Of a stretch of DNA of 64,000 nt, positions 7,924-16,447 are shown piece after piece. Under the pieces are notes generated by a model. It made no database searches and was not told the origin of the DNA. It worked only from the letters and a program-made list of their open reading frames with translations. Position numbers and translations under genes: made by a program. Numbering within the stretch: position 1 is the first letter of the stretch; each line of letters starts with the position of its first letter. The stretch is from JALOAP01 sp964632355 (lineage in GTDB: Bacteria > Chloroflexota > Dehalococcoidia > Tepidiformales > Tepidiformaceae), in the NCBI GenBank assembly GCA_964632355.1, contig CAZWBW010000002.1, forward strand, positions 13,385-77,384. The letters are read 5' to 3'.

Positions 7924-8715
7924 CTAGCGGCCCTTGAAGACCGGGTCGCGCTTCTCGACGAATGCCAGCGCGCCCTCGCGGTGGTCTTCGGTAGTGAACA
8001 GGTAGGCCAGCGCGTTGCCGATGTACGCGCCCATTTCCTGCATCGTGGCGTGGCGCGCCATGCGGAGGCCTTCCTTCATGTACCGCATCGCGATCGGCGG
8101 GTTCGCCGCGATCTTCGCCGCAAGCTCACGCGCTGCGGGCATCAGCTCTTCGTGCGGTACCACCTTCGACACGAGCCCGATGCGCTCGGCCTCGGCCGCA
8201 TCGATGACGTCGCCCGTGAACAGCAGTTCCGCAGCCTTCGAAGGACCAACGACCAGCGGCAGCCGCCACAGCCCACCGAGGTCGGCCACCAGCCCGCGCT
8301 TGATGAACAGTTCGCCGAACTTGGCCCGCTCGGAAGCGATGCGGATGTCGCAGAAGAGCGTGAGGTCCATGCCCCAGCCCACGGCCGGGCCGTTCACCGC
8401 CGCGATGATCGGCTTGTCACATTCCAGAAGCGCTGCCGCAGCCGGGGTCGGCTTCGGCTTGATTTCCCGCAGCCGCGTGACGGTCTCGTCGCGCTTTTCT
8501 CCGAGCATGATCTGCTTGACGTCGTCGCCCGAGCAGAAGGCACGGCCCTCGCCCGTGATGATCAGGCAGCGAACTTCGGGGTCGCTGTGCGCATCGCGGA
8601 CAGTCTGCTCCAGTTCCGCGTACAGCTCCCGGGTGAGCGCGTTCATCGCCTCCGGGCGATTCAGCGTGATGGTCCCGATGTGGTCCTGGATTTCGTAGCG
8701 AAGGATCTCGCTCAC
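7924..8715 (-). CDS. Enoyl-CoA hydratase/isomerase family protein (crotonase A)
   Basis: The 263-residue crotonase has LNRPEAMNALTREL, the oxyanion-hole segments GEGRAFCSGDDV and AAVNGPAVGWGMDL, and GLVADLGGLWRLPLVVG. At the two usual glutamate positions of enoyl-CoA hydratase it shows Asp (in GMDL) and Asp (in VADLGG), so hydratase activity is uncertain. The GTG start at 8715 was chosen because AGGAGGTG lies directly upstream; the longer upstream frame has no such site. Confidence 0.82.
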   Translation of the reverse strand: MSEILRYEIQDHIGTITLNRPEAMNALTRELYAELEQTVRDAHSDPEVRCLIITGEGRAFCSGDDVKQIMLGEKRDETVTRLREIKPKPTPAAAALLECDKPIIAAVNGPAVGWGMDLTLFCDIRIASERAKFGELFIKRGLVADLGGLWRLPLVVGPSKAAELLFTGDVIDAAEAERIGLVSKVVPHEELMPAARELAAKIAANPPIAMRYMKEGLRMARHATMQEMGAYIGNALAYLFTTEDHREGALAFVEKRDPVFKGR

Positions 8716-8746
8716 GGTGCACCTCCTATGGGTGCCGATAATACCG

Positions 8747-9088
8747 TCAGCGTTCGCTGCCTGCGCCCTCCAGCCGGTGCTGAGCCTCCAGGATTGTGTT
8801 CGCGATTTGACGCGCATTCGGATACGGCTTCCAACCGTCCGGCGTGTTGTAATACCGCGGCCCCGATTGGTACTCGTCCGGCTCCCGCTCGCCGTACTCC
8901 ACATCCACGCCTTCGACGCGGATGCTCGGCGAACCGAGGAAGCGCTTTCGCTTGGCGTCCTCGCTATCCGTTACCTCGATGTACTCGACGTCGGCATCCA
9001 CGCCGGTGGCCTCGATCGCCAGCCGCAGTGCCTCCTCGGCTTCGGCGCTCGGCCCCGTCGCCTTCGAATACAGGAACTGGATCTTCAT
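8747..9088 (-). CDS. Thioredoxin-fold-like small protein lacking cysteines
   Basis: The 113-residue protein has a beta-alpha-beta start, MKIQFLYSKATGPSAEAEEA, then DADVEYIEVTDSEDAKRKRFLGSPSIRVEGVDVE. The FLGSPSIRVEG part is the cis-Pro region of thioredoxin-like proteins of the DUF2703 kind. Related proteins carry a CPxx motif in the first loop; here that loop is KATGPS and the whole protein has no cysteine, so redox activity is unlikely. It overlaps the rarA stop by 4 bp, so the two are cotranscribed. Confidence 0.6.
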   Translation of the reverse strand: MKIQFLYSKATGPSAEAEEALRLAIEATGVDADVEYIEVTDSEDAKRKRFLGSPSIRVEGVDVEYGEREPDEYQSGPRYYNTPDGWKPYPNARQIANTILEAQHRLEGAGSER

Positions 9089-10437
9089 TCAGCGCTTTCC
9101 GAATCGGGAGTTGTCCGGAGCCGTTCGAGGCGGGCCCACGCCTCAGCTTCGAATCCCAGGCTGCCCGGCGTGTAATAGTGTCGTTCGCCCAACTCTTCGG
9201 GCAAATACCGCATCCCCCGGGCGAAATGGTCCGGTTCGTGGTGCGCGTACCGGTAGCCCCTGCCATAGCCCATCTCCCGCATCAGCCCCGTTGGCGCGTT
9301 GCGGAGGTGCATCGGGACCGGCAGGTGCGAAGTGGCGAGCGCGTCCTCCCGTGCGCGCCCGTACGATTCCCCGACGCTGTTGCTCTTCGGCGCCAACGCC
9401 AGGTAGAGCGCGCACTCCGCCATCGGGTAGAACCCCTCGGGCATCCCCACGAAGTGCACCGCCTGCTGACACGCGGTCGCGATCACCAGCGCCTGTGGGT
9501 CGGCGAGCCCCACGTCCTCCGCCGCGAGGATGACCATGCGCCGAACGATGAAGAGCGGGTCTTCGCCGCTCTCGATCATCCGTGCGAGCCAGTACAGGGC
9601 AGCGTCAGGGTCCGAACCTCGCAGCGACTTGATGAACGCTGAGATCGTGTCGAAGTGGAAGTCGGCGGACTTGTCGTAATACGGCCGCCGTTCCTGGAGC
9701 GCCTCCTGCACGTCGCGGATCTCGATCGCCTGCCGCCCTGAGCCAACCGCGAGGTTTGCCGCGATTTCGAGCCCGGTCAGCGCTGCTCGCCCGTCGCCGT
9801 TCGCGCCTTCGAGCAGCGCGTTCATCGCCGCCTCGTCGATCGTAAGCCCGAGCTGCCCGAGCCCGCGTTCGGCGTCCGCCAGCGCCCGTTCGATGATGAC
9901 CTTCAGGTCTTCCCTCTCGAGTTGCCGCAACCGCACCACGCGCACTCGGCTGAGCAGCGGCGCTACGACCTCGAAGGATGGGTTCTCGGTGGTGGCGCCG
10001 ATGAGCGTGATCGTCCCGTCCTCGACGTGGGGAAGGATCACGTCCTGCTGCGCTTTGTTGAACCGGTGGATCTCGTCGATGAACACCACCGTCCGCTGCC
10101 CAACGCGGCGGCGCGCCGCCGCTTCCGCCACCACCTTCCGCAGCTCCGCGACGCCGGACGATACCGCGGAAATGGCGACGAATTCGGCGCCGGTGTCGCG
10201 CGCCAACAGCCGGGCGAGCGTCGTCTTGCCGCAGCCCGGCGGCCCCCACAGGATCACCGAAGGCAGCTGGTTCCGCTCGACGGCGGTCCGCAGCATCGAC
10301 TGCGGCCCGACTGCGTGCTCCTGCCCTACGAACTCGGCGAGGGTGCGCGGCCGCATTCGCGCAGCCAGTGGCGCATCGGCGGCCGGGGCTTCCTCGCCGA
10401 AGTTGAGCCGGGGCTGGTGTGCGTCGTTCCGGGGCAT
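9085..10437 (-). CDS. rarA: Replication-associated recombination protein A (AAA+ ATPase)
   Basis: The 450-residue clamp-loader-like ATPase has MRPRTLAEFVGQEH near the N-terminus, Walker A GPPGCGKT, Walker B VFIDEIHRF, sensor 1 IGATTENPSFEV, and the C-terminal MgsA/RarA tetramerisation domain (SAFIKSLRGSDPDAALYWLARMI, AEDVGLADPQAL). RarA (MgsA, Mgs1/WRNIP1) acts at stalled replication forks. The start at 10437 (MPRNDAHQPRLNFG) matches the usual N-terminal beta-clamp-like QPRLNF peptide. Confidence 0.93.
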   Translation of the reverse strand: MPRNDAHQPRLNFGEEAPAADAPLAARMRPRTLAEFVGQEHAVGPQSMLRTAVERNQLPSVILWGPPGCGKTTLARLLARDTGAEFVAISAVSSGVAELRKVVAEAAARRRVGQRTVVFIDEIHRFNKAQQDVILPHVEDGTITLIGATTENPSFEVVAPLLSRVRVVRLRQLEREDLKVIIERALADAERGLGQLGLTIDEAAMNALLEGANGDGRAALTGLEIAANLAVGSGRQAIEIRDVQEALQERRPYYDKSADFHFDTISAFIKSLRGSDPDAALYWLARMIESGEDPLFIVRRMVILAAEDVGLADPQALVIATACQQAVHFVGMPEGFYPMAECALYLALAPKSNSVGESYGRAREDALATSHLPVPMHLRNAPTGLMREMGYGRGYRYAHHEPDHFARGMRYLPEELGERHYYTPGSLGFEAEAWARLERLRTTPDSESAE

Positions 10438-10524
10438 GCTGGCATCCTTCCGCACGCGAGAGAGGGCGTCAAACACGCCCGCGGTAAATCGACATTTCTC
10501 CGGTAAGACTCGACAATCGATTAC

Positions 10525-11049
10525 GTGGAAGATGCCTCGGTCCGCGAAAGTGCGAGCCGGCCCCGCGGTCGATTCGCTCTTCGTCCCCTTCACGCCTGGT
10601 TCCTGGTCGTCGTTGCGGCTGCCGTAGCCGGCGACCAGGTGACGAAAGCGATCATCCGGATGTGGGGCGGGCAGGGCGAAGTGCTCGCCGAACTGGGACC
10701 ACTGCGCATCATCCACGTTACGAACAGTGGCGCCGCGTTCGGCATGTTCCAGGACGCTGGCCCCCTGCTCATCATCACCAGCGTCGTCGGCATGACTGCC
10801 ATCCTCGTCTATCTGTTTAATCCCGGGTTCGCCCATCCGTTGATGCGGCTCGGGCTGGCGCTCATGCTCGGCGGAGCCATCGGTAACCTCATCGACCGCC
10901 TCCACGCCGGGGAGGTTGTCGACTTCATCAAGGTGCCGAACTTCCCGGCGTTCAACGTAGCCGACTCCTGTATAACCATCGGAGTGCTGGTGATGATATG
11001 GGCGATGCTGCGCGAAGAGACCACGGAGAGAGACGCCGAGAACTCATAG
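10525..11049 (+). CDS. lspA: Signal peptidase II (lipoprotein signal peptidase)
   Basis: The 174-residue protein has four membrane helices. It carries the family motifs DQVTK (37-41), NSGAAFG (67-73), GNLIDR with catalytic Asp124, VVDF and FNVADS with catalytic Asp147. It cleaves prolipoproteins before the lipidated Cys in the plasma membrane. The start is GTG. The next gene, a RluA-type pseudouridine synthase, begins inside this one, the same lspA-rluD order known from many bacteria. Confidence 0.95.
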   Translation: MEDASVRESASRPRGRFALRPLHAWFLVVVAAAVAGDQVTKAIIRMWGGQGEVLAELGPLRIIHVTNSGAAFGMFQDAGPLLIITSVVGMTAILVYLFNPGFAHPLMRLGLALMLGGAIGNLIDRLHAGEVVDFIKVPNFPAFNVADSCITIGVLVMIWAMLREETTERDAENS

Positions 11050-11975
11050 CCGCCAAGAGCGGCCGGGTCGATGCCGTCCTCGCAGCCGCCCTCCCGGATG
11101 TTAGCCGCGCCCGCCTGCAACGCCTCATCGCCGACGGCCACGTCCTCGTGAACGGCGAACCCGTGCGAAAGTCCGTGCGCGTCGCCGCCGGCGACCGCCT
11201 GCTCGTAGAGATACCCCCGGTCGACCACCACGTGGCCCCCGTCGACTTCGAACTCCCGATCCTGTTCGAAGACGAACTGGTCGTCGCAATCGACAAGCCC
11301 GCCGGGCTCCCCGTGCACGGCGCCCCCGGCGAGCAGGGTCCCACGGTCGCCGCATGGTTCGCTGCCCGCTTCGACCTCGACCTGCCCGCATTCGACGCCG
11401 AACATCCCGGCGTCGTCCACCGGCTCGACAAGGACACGACAGGCGTGCTGCTGCTCGCGAAGACGCCCTTCGCGCAGTCGTCGTTGAGTTCTGCATTCGA
11501 ACAACGGACCGCCCGGAAGACCTACCTCGCGGTGTGCGACGGCCGCCCTTCGCAGGACCGCGCTGTCATCGATGCGCCGATCGCCCGTCATCCCGGTGAC
11601 CGTACCCGAATGGCCGTCACGCACAGCGGCCGCGAAGCCCGGACCGAATACGAGGTGCTCGCCGCCGACTCCGAGCGCTCGTTCCTGGTCGTTCGCCCGG
11701 AAACGGGCCGCACGCACCAGATTCGCGTCCACCTCGCTGCGATCGGCGTCCCCGTCACCTTCGATCGCGTCTATGGCACGCCCGGCGAGGGGCGCCAGAT
11801 GCTCCACGCATGGCAACTTGCGATCCCGCATCCGAAGGGCGGAGTGCTGACGGTTACCGCCCCGATGCCCCCCGACATGCAGGCGCTGGTTCGCACGATC
11901 GCGGGAGACTCGATAGCCTTGCCGTACATCGCGCACGTTCCCGCGAAGCACGAAACGGAAGTCGGCACATCGTGA
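10998..11975 (+). CDS. RluA-family 23S rRNA pseudouridine synthase
   Basis: The 325-residue protein has an N-terminal S4 RNA-binding domain (VSRARLQRLIADGHVLVNGE, about 34-53), then a catalytic domain with HRLDKDTTG holding the catalytic Asp, and RPETGRTHQIRVHLAAIG. It isomerises uridine in rRNA, probably 23S (RluD-like). It overlaps lspA by 52 bp and gltX by 4 bp, so the three genes form one operon. Confidence 0.92.
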   Translation: MGDAARRDHGERRRELIAAKSGRVDAVLAAALPDVSRARLQRLIADGHVLVNGEPVRKSVRVAAGDRLLVEIPPVDHHVAPVDFELPILFEDELVVAIDKPAGLPVHGAPGEQGPTVAAWFAARFDLDLPAFDAEHPGVVHRLDKDTTGVLLLAKTPFAQSSLSSAFEQRTARKTYLAVCDGRPSQDRAVIDAPIARHPGDRTRMAVTHSGREARTEYEVLAADSERSFLVVRPETGRTHQIRVHLAAIGVPVTFDRVYGTPGEGRQMLHAWQLAIPHPKGGVLTVTAPMPPDMQALVRTIAGDSIALPYIAHVPAKHETEVGTS

Positions 11976-13453
11976 GTGAAGTAGTTCGTACCCGTTACGC
12001 CCCCAGTCCGACCGGTGATCCGCACGTCGGCAACATTCGCTCGGCTCTCTTCAGCTGGGCCCTCGCCCGCGCGAACGGGGGCACGTTCATCCTTCGAATC
12101 GAAGACACCGACCGAAACCGCTTCGTCGAGGGTTCGGTGCAAACCATCAAGGAGAGCCTGCTCTGGCTCGGGCTCGAGTGGGATGAAGGCCCGGACAAGG
12201 GCGGCCCACACGGCCCGTACTTCCAGTCCGAACGCCTCGAGCTCTACCAGGAAGCGGCGCAGCGCCTCATCAATGAAGGCAAGGCCTACCGCTGCTTCTG
12301 CACCCCCGAACGCCTCGACCAGATGCGCGCGGCACAGCAGGCCGCGAAGCAGCCCCCCGGCTACGACGGCACCTGCCGCAACATCCCCGCGGACGAGTCC
12401 GAGCGCCGCGCCCAATCCGAGCCGTTCACCGTCCGGTTCAAGATGAAGCGCGAGGGCAAGACGGTCCTGCACGACCTCGTTCGCGGCGACATCGAATTCG
12501 ACAACGCTCTCCAGGACGACTTCGTCGCGCTCAAGTCCGACGGTTATCCGACGTACCACCTCGCTGTAGTCGTCGACGACACCGCGATGAAGATCACGCA
12601 CGTCGTCCGCGGCGACGAGTGGATTTCGAGCGCGCCCAAGCACATCCAACTCTACGAAGCGCTCGGCTGGGAGCCCCCGCAGTGGGCGCACCTCCCGCTG
12701 ATCCTCGGGAGCGACGGCAAGAAGCTCTCGAAGCGCTCGGGTGACACCGCGCTGCTCGACTACCGCGAGAACGGCTACCTGCCCGAGGCGATGATCAACT
12801 TCCTCGCGCTGCTCGGATGGTCGCTCGACGACAAGACCAGCATCGTCACCCGCGATGACCTGGTGCGGCACTTCTCGCTTGAGCGCGTGGTCCCGAACCC
12901 CGCGGTGTTCGATGTCGACCGCCTCAACTTCCTGAACGGCCATTACATCCGCGAGATGGCGCCGGACCGCTGGGCCGACGTCGTCGCTGAGTGGTGCGAA
13001 AAGCAGCTCCCGGCCTCGGTGCCGCGCCCCGTCGACCGTGGCCTCGTCGAGGCCGTTGCGCCTCTGCTCCAGGAGCGCGTCGCCCTCCTGACCGACATTG
13101 CACCGATGACGGAGTTCCTGTTCGGGTACGAAGCGCCCGAATACGAGACCTCGCTGCTTGGCCAGCGTCTCGGCGGCGACCCGCGAGCCGCGCTCCCCAT
13201 CCTCGACGCTGCCCTCGTGGCGCTCGATGCGATCCCCGAATCAGACTGGGATAAGGAGCACGTCGAGGCCGCCATCCGTGGGCTGGAGCAGACGGTCGGC
13301 ATGAAGCTGCGGAAGTTCGTGCCCGTGCTTTACGTTGCCGAGATGGGCCGCCCGCAGGGTATCCCGCTGTTCGACTCCATGGTCCTGCTGGGCCGCGAAC
13401 GCAGCCTCCAGCGCCTCCGGACTGCCCGCGCGAAAGCGGAACACGCAAGCTAG
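11972..13453 (+). CDS. gltX: Glutamyl-tRNA synthetase
   Basis: The 493-residue class I synthetase begins at GTG 11972, directly followed by RTRYAPSPTGDPHVGN (HIGH box HVGN). The zinc-region-like segment CFCTPE is present, and the KMSKS box appears as KKLSKRSG. The length is normal for GluRS. The GTGA overlap with the preceding gene implies coupling. Whether it also charges tRNA-Gln, as in bacteria using GatCAB, is not visible here. Confidence 0.96.
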   Translation: MSEVVRTRYAPSPTGDPHVGNIRSALFSWALARANGGTFILRIEDTDRNRFVEGSVQTIKESLLWLGLEWDEGPDKGGPHGPYFQSERLELYQEAAQRLINEGKAYRCFCTPERLDQMRAAQQAAKQPPGYDGTCRNIPADESERRAQSEPFTVRFKMKREGKTVLHDLVRGDIEFDNALQDDFVALKSDGYPTYHLAVVVDDTAMKITHVVRGDEWISSAPKHIQLYEALGWEPPQWAHLPLILGSDGKKLSKRSGDTALLDYRENGYLPEAMINFLALLGWSLDDKTSIVTRDDLVRHFSLERVVPNPAVFDVDRLNFLNGHYIREMAPDRWADVVAEWCEKQLPASVPRPVDRGLVEAVAPLLQERVALLTDIAPMTEFLFGYEAPEYETSLLGQRLGGDPRAALPILDAALVALDAIPESDWDKEHVEAAIRGLEQTVGMKLRKFVPVLYVAEMGRPQGIPLFDSMVLLGRERSLQRLRTARAKAEHAS

Positions 13454-13520
13454 CGCCGGGCGCCGGTAAAGGCTGGAGCCAATCGCGGGGCTCATGCTAG
13501 GCTTTATATGCGAGTCGCGC

Positions 13521-13594
13521 TGGGGACTCGTCTAATGGTAGGACAGCAGATTCTGGCTCTGTATGTGGGGGTTCGACTCCTCCGTCCCCAGCCA
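13521..13594 (+). tRNA. tRNA-Gln (anticodon CTG)
   Basis: The cloverleaf has acceptor TGGGGAC / GTCCCCA, D-arm with AATGGTA, anticodon stem GCAGA / TCTGT with loop TTCTGGC (anticodon CTG), and T-arm GGGGG-TTCGACT-CCTCC. The discriminator is G and CCA is encoded. The U1-A72 pair is typical of bacterial tRNA-Gln. Confidence 0.95.
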
Positions 13595-13605
13595 AACAAG
13601 AAACC

Positions 13606-13632
13606 AACGCCGCCACAAAGGCGGCGTTTTTC
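13606..13632 (+). terminator. Intrinsic terminator after tRNA-Gln
   Basis: The inverted repeat AACGCCGCC / GGCGGCGTT with loop ACAAA is followed by a T run (TTTTT), about 12 bases after the tRNA 3' end. Confidence 0.88.
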
Positions 13633-13744
13633 GTTGCCCTCGGCATACTCCTTTGACGAAGCGGCAACTTCGTACTCGCCCCTGCCCTCGCATTGCAGAC
13701 GCCCAACCACTCACCCTCGCGCAGAGCACGTGCGAGAGGCGAAC

Positions 13745-14431
13745 ATGTCCTACTACCCACCGATGCGCGACGAGCAACTCTCCACAGACATCCGCGACGC
13801 GCTCGAACGTGACCGCGTCCTCGGTGGGACGCGCTTTGAGTTCGCGGTGCGGGGCGGCGTGGTGCACGGCCTCCTCCACCCCGCCGATGTCGAAAGTGCA
13901 GATGAACTGCGCCGCACGCTGGCTCGTGTTCGCGGCGTGCACGCCGTCTGGCTGCGGATCGACGCCCCGTGGTTTCGGTGCATCGACATCGGCTGCGGTG
14001 GTGCGAAGCAGGTCGAAGGCGCTGTCGGCATCGACGTCGAGCGAGCTCCCGCCGCCGACGTCCTCGCGGACCTGGAAGGCGGCCTCCCGTTCGCCGACGC
14101 CTCGGTCGACTGTGTCTTCGCCGTCCATGTGCTCGAACATGTCCGCGAACTCCCCGGCCTTCTCCGCGAGCTCCACCGTGTGCTGAAGCCGAACGGCCGC
14201 CTGCACGTTATGGTTCCGGTCGCCACGCACGTCAACGCGATCGCCGACCCCACGCACATTCGCTTCTTCCACCCACAGACGTTCAAGCACATCTGCCGGC
14301 CGCCCTCGGGTACGGGTTGCTGGTACCCCGATTTGGTGTCGAGCGACGGCGCCAGCGTATTCGCGGACCTTCGCCCGCTGCCGCCTGGCGAGGCACCGCC
14401 CGACGCGCAACTGGCCCGTTACTTCGACTAA
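13745..14431 (+). CDS. BON-like domain plus class I SAM methyltransferase
   Basis: Residues about 12-72 (DIRDALERDRVLGGTRFEFA ... VHGLLHPADVESADELRRTL, then VRGVHAVWLRI) have the alternating helix-strand pattern of a BON domain. From about residue 78 a methyltransferase follows: CIDIGCGGAKQ (motif I), GIDVE, DASVDCVFAVHVLEHV and ELHRVLKPNGRLHV. The C-terminal part contains HIRFFHPQTF. It probably methylates a small molecule or lipid; the substrate is unknown. The BON assignment is by pattern only. Confidence 0.7.
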   Translation: MSYYPPMRDEQLSTDIRDALERDRVLGGTRFEFAVRGGVVHGLLHPADVESADELRRTLARVRGVHAVWLRIDAPWFRCIDIGCGGAKQVEGAVGIDVERAPAADVLADLEGGLPFADASVDCVFAVHVLEHVRELPGLLRELHRVLKPNGRLHVMVPVATHVNAIADPTHIRFFHPQTFKHICRPPSGTGCWYPDLVSSDGASVFADLRPLPPGEAPPDAQLARYFD

Positions 14432-14497
14432 GCCCCGCCCGCGGCATTGTGCGATCCGATAGGATGCGCGCGAACCACACCACCGCGGAGGGCTTTC

Positions 14498-15310
14498 ATG
14501 GCATACGAGCACATCCTCACCGAGACCCGCGACCGCGTGGGAATCATCACCCTGAACCGCCCCGAGCGCCTGAACGCGTTCAACTACGACATGCAGAACG
14601 AATGGCGCGACCAGGTCGAGAAGTGGAACAACGACCCCAACATCGGCGCCATCATCTTCACCGGTGCAGGCCGCGCCTTCTGCGCTGGCGCCGACTTCTC
14701 CGGGTGGTCACGCGAAATCCAGCAGCGCGAGGCCGGAGAAACCACCGACCGCGAGCGCCGCGAACGCCCTGCGGAGTCGTGGACCGAGATGGCGATGCGC
14801 TCCAAGCCGATCATCTGCGCCATTAACGGCCCCGCCATCGGTGTCGGCCTGACCATGACGCTCCCCTGCGACGTTCGCATCGCCAGCGACCGCGCTCGCC
14901 TCTCGATGCGCTTCGTCCGCGTGGGGCTTGTGCCCGAACTCGGCAGCACCCGGCTCCTGCCGCAGATCGTCGGTGTCTCCCAGGCGCTCGAACTGATGCT
15001 GAGCGGTCGCATCATCGACGCCGAAGAAGCGGGACGCATCGGCCTGGTGAACCGCGTGGTGCCGCACGACGAACTGCTCGATCGCGCCCTCGAAGTCGCC
15101 TCCGAGATCGCGTTCAACCCAACCGAGAACCTCGCCGCGGTCAAGAAGCTGACGTGGTCGGCCCTGAACGGCGTCGATATCCGGGACGTAATGAAACAGG
15201 AGAACGCCGAGTTCGCTGCAGCCCAGCAGCGGCCCGCCTGGAAGGAGGCCGTAGTCGCCTTCCGTGAAAAGCGGGAGCCCAACTTCCACGGGGCTTCCGC
15301 GGCGTCCTGA
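14498..15310 (+). CDS. Enoyl-CoA hydratase/isomerase family protein (crotonase B)
   Basis: The 270-residue crotonase has ITLNRPERLNAFN, oxyanion-hole segments GAGRAFCAGADFS and CAINGPAIGVGLTM, and VRVGLVPELGSTRLLPQIVG. The Glu in PELGS is at the position used by delta3-delta2-enoyl-CoA isomerase-type members, while the other hydratase Glu is replaced by Thr. Isomerase or a related reaction is therefore more likely than simple hydration. It is a close paralogue of the crotonase at 34829-35611. The start has a GGAGGG site upstream. Confidence 0.84.
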   Translation: MAYEHILTETRDRVGIITLNRPERLNAFNYDMQNEWRDQVEKWNNDPNIGAIIFTGAGRAFCAGADFSGWSREIQQREAGETTDRERRERPAESWTEMAMRSKPIICAINGPAIGVGLTMTLPCDVRIASDRARLSMRFVRVGLVPELGSTRLLPQIVGVSQALELMLSGRIIDAEEAGRIGLVNRVVPHDELLDRALEVASEIAFNPTENLAAVKKLTWSALNGVDIRDVMKQENAEFAAAQQRPAWKEAVVAFREKREPNFHGASAAS

Positions 15311-15321
15311 GTGCCGAGCGT

Positions 15322-16353
15322 CTAGACGGGGGGAGGGGGCTGGTCGGGTGACCGCATCCCGGCCGGCCCTTCCGCCGGCGCCGCCGCCAACCTCCAGGAG
15401 CGCACGTTCAGCGGCAGCGATTCGCGTCCCAGCAGCAGGAAAATCGCACCCAGGATCGAAACCGGCAGCACGTTCACCAGGTGGGCCAGCACGGCGAAGC
15501 TGAACGCTGTGTTTTCGCCCACGTTGAACGGCAGGAGCGAGAGCGTCGCTGCCACATGGAACACGCCGAGGTACCCCGGCGACGACGGGATCAGCATCGC
15601 CAGGTTCGTCGTGCACGTCAGCAACACCGCCACGGTGATCGGCGCGTTGATCCCAAGTGCGCGCATCAGCAGGTAGTTAATCGCGAACGCGCCGGCCCAC
15701 GCTGTCCACGACCAGCCCCAGATCGGCACGATGTGGCGTCGCGAGAACAGTTGCCTCACGCCCTCCCGGAACGATGCAGCCTCACTCGCGAGCCGCGTGC
15801 CCTGCAGCCGCGACGGCAGCGGCACCCGCCGCATCACCGCCAGCAGTTGCCGATGCAAGGCCAGGAGGACGATGGCCAGCAGGGCCAGCCCGGCGAGGGT
15901 GAACCAGGCGAAGTGCAGTTCTTCGCGGTATTGCCGCGGGAACGGCAGGAACGGGCTGACCAGCACGAAACAGGCCAGCAGCGTAATGAAATCGGTCACC
16001 CGCTCCGTGAGCAGCGACGAAAGTACATGACCGAACCGAACCCCGGGCTGACGCGACGTCATGGCCACCCGGGCCACATCGCCCAGCCGTACGGGGAGCA
16101 CATTGTTCAGCAGGAAGCTAATGTGCAGGATCCGGTAAAGCCGCGGCGTGGTCACGCCGGAATCGTCGGGTAAGAGCAGGCGCCAGCGAACTGCCTTCGC
16201 GGCCAGCGATGCAATCAGCGCGGCAACCGCCAGTGCGATCCAGCCCGGTTCCGCTCCTCGCAGAATCGTCAGGGTTCGCTCCCAGTCGATCACCCGCCAC
16301 AGAAGAACGACCGAGAGAACCGAGAGACTAAGACCGACAAGTGTGCGTCTCAT
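15322..16353 (-). CDS. Flippase-like membrane protein (lysylphosphatidylglycerol synthase TM / UPF0104 family)
   Basis: The 343-residue integral membrane protein has about seven to eight hydrophobic segments. Family motifs seen are WRLLLP, ISFLLNNVLPVRLGDVARV, the LLTERVTDF segment and LIPSSPGYLGVFH. This family includes AglD/MprF-membrane-domain-like proteins thought to move lipids or isoprenoid-linked sugars. A proline-rich tail closes the protein. It is divergent from a PAP2-type enzyme, so both may serve lipid or cell-envelope synthesis. Confidence 0.85.
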   Translation of the reverse strand: MRRTLVGLSLSVLSVVLLWRVIDWERTLTILRGAEPGWIALAVAALIASLAAKAVRWRLLLPDDSGVTTPRLYRILHISFLLNNVLPVRLGDVARVAMTSRQPGVRFGHVLSSLLTERVTDFITLLACFVLVSPFLPFPRQYREELHFAWFTLAGLALLAIVLLALHRQLLAVMRRVPLPSRLQGTRLASEAASFREGVRQLFSRRHIVPIWGWSWTAWAGAFAINYLLMRALGINAPITVAVLLTCTTNLAMLIPSSPGYLGVFHVAATLSLLPFNVGENTAFSFAVLAHLVNVLPVSILGAIFLLLGRESLPLNVRSWRLAAAPAEGPAGMRSPDQPPPPV

Positions 16354-16447
16354 ACATGTGCTCTGCCCCGTGTCGGTTCCCTCCGACTACAACAGTGCCA
16401 CATTCGGCCCTTTCCGTCAGCGTCGAACCGCATATAGGCTGGTAGAG

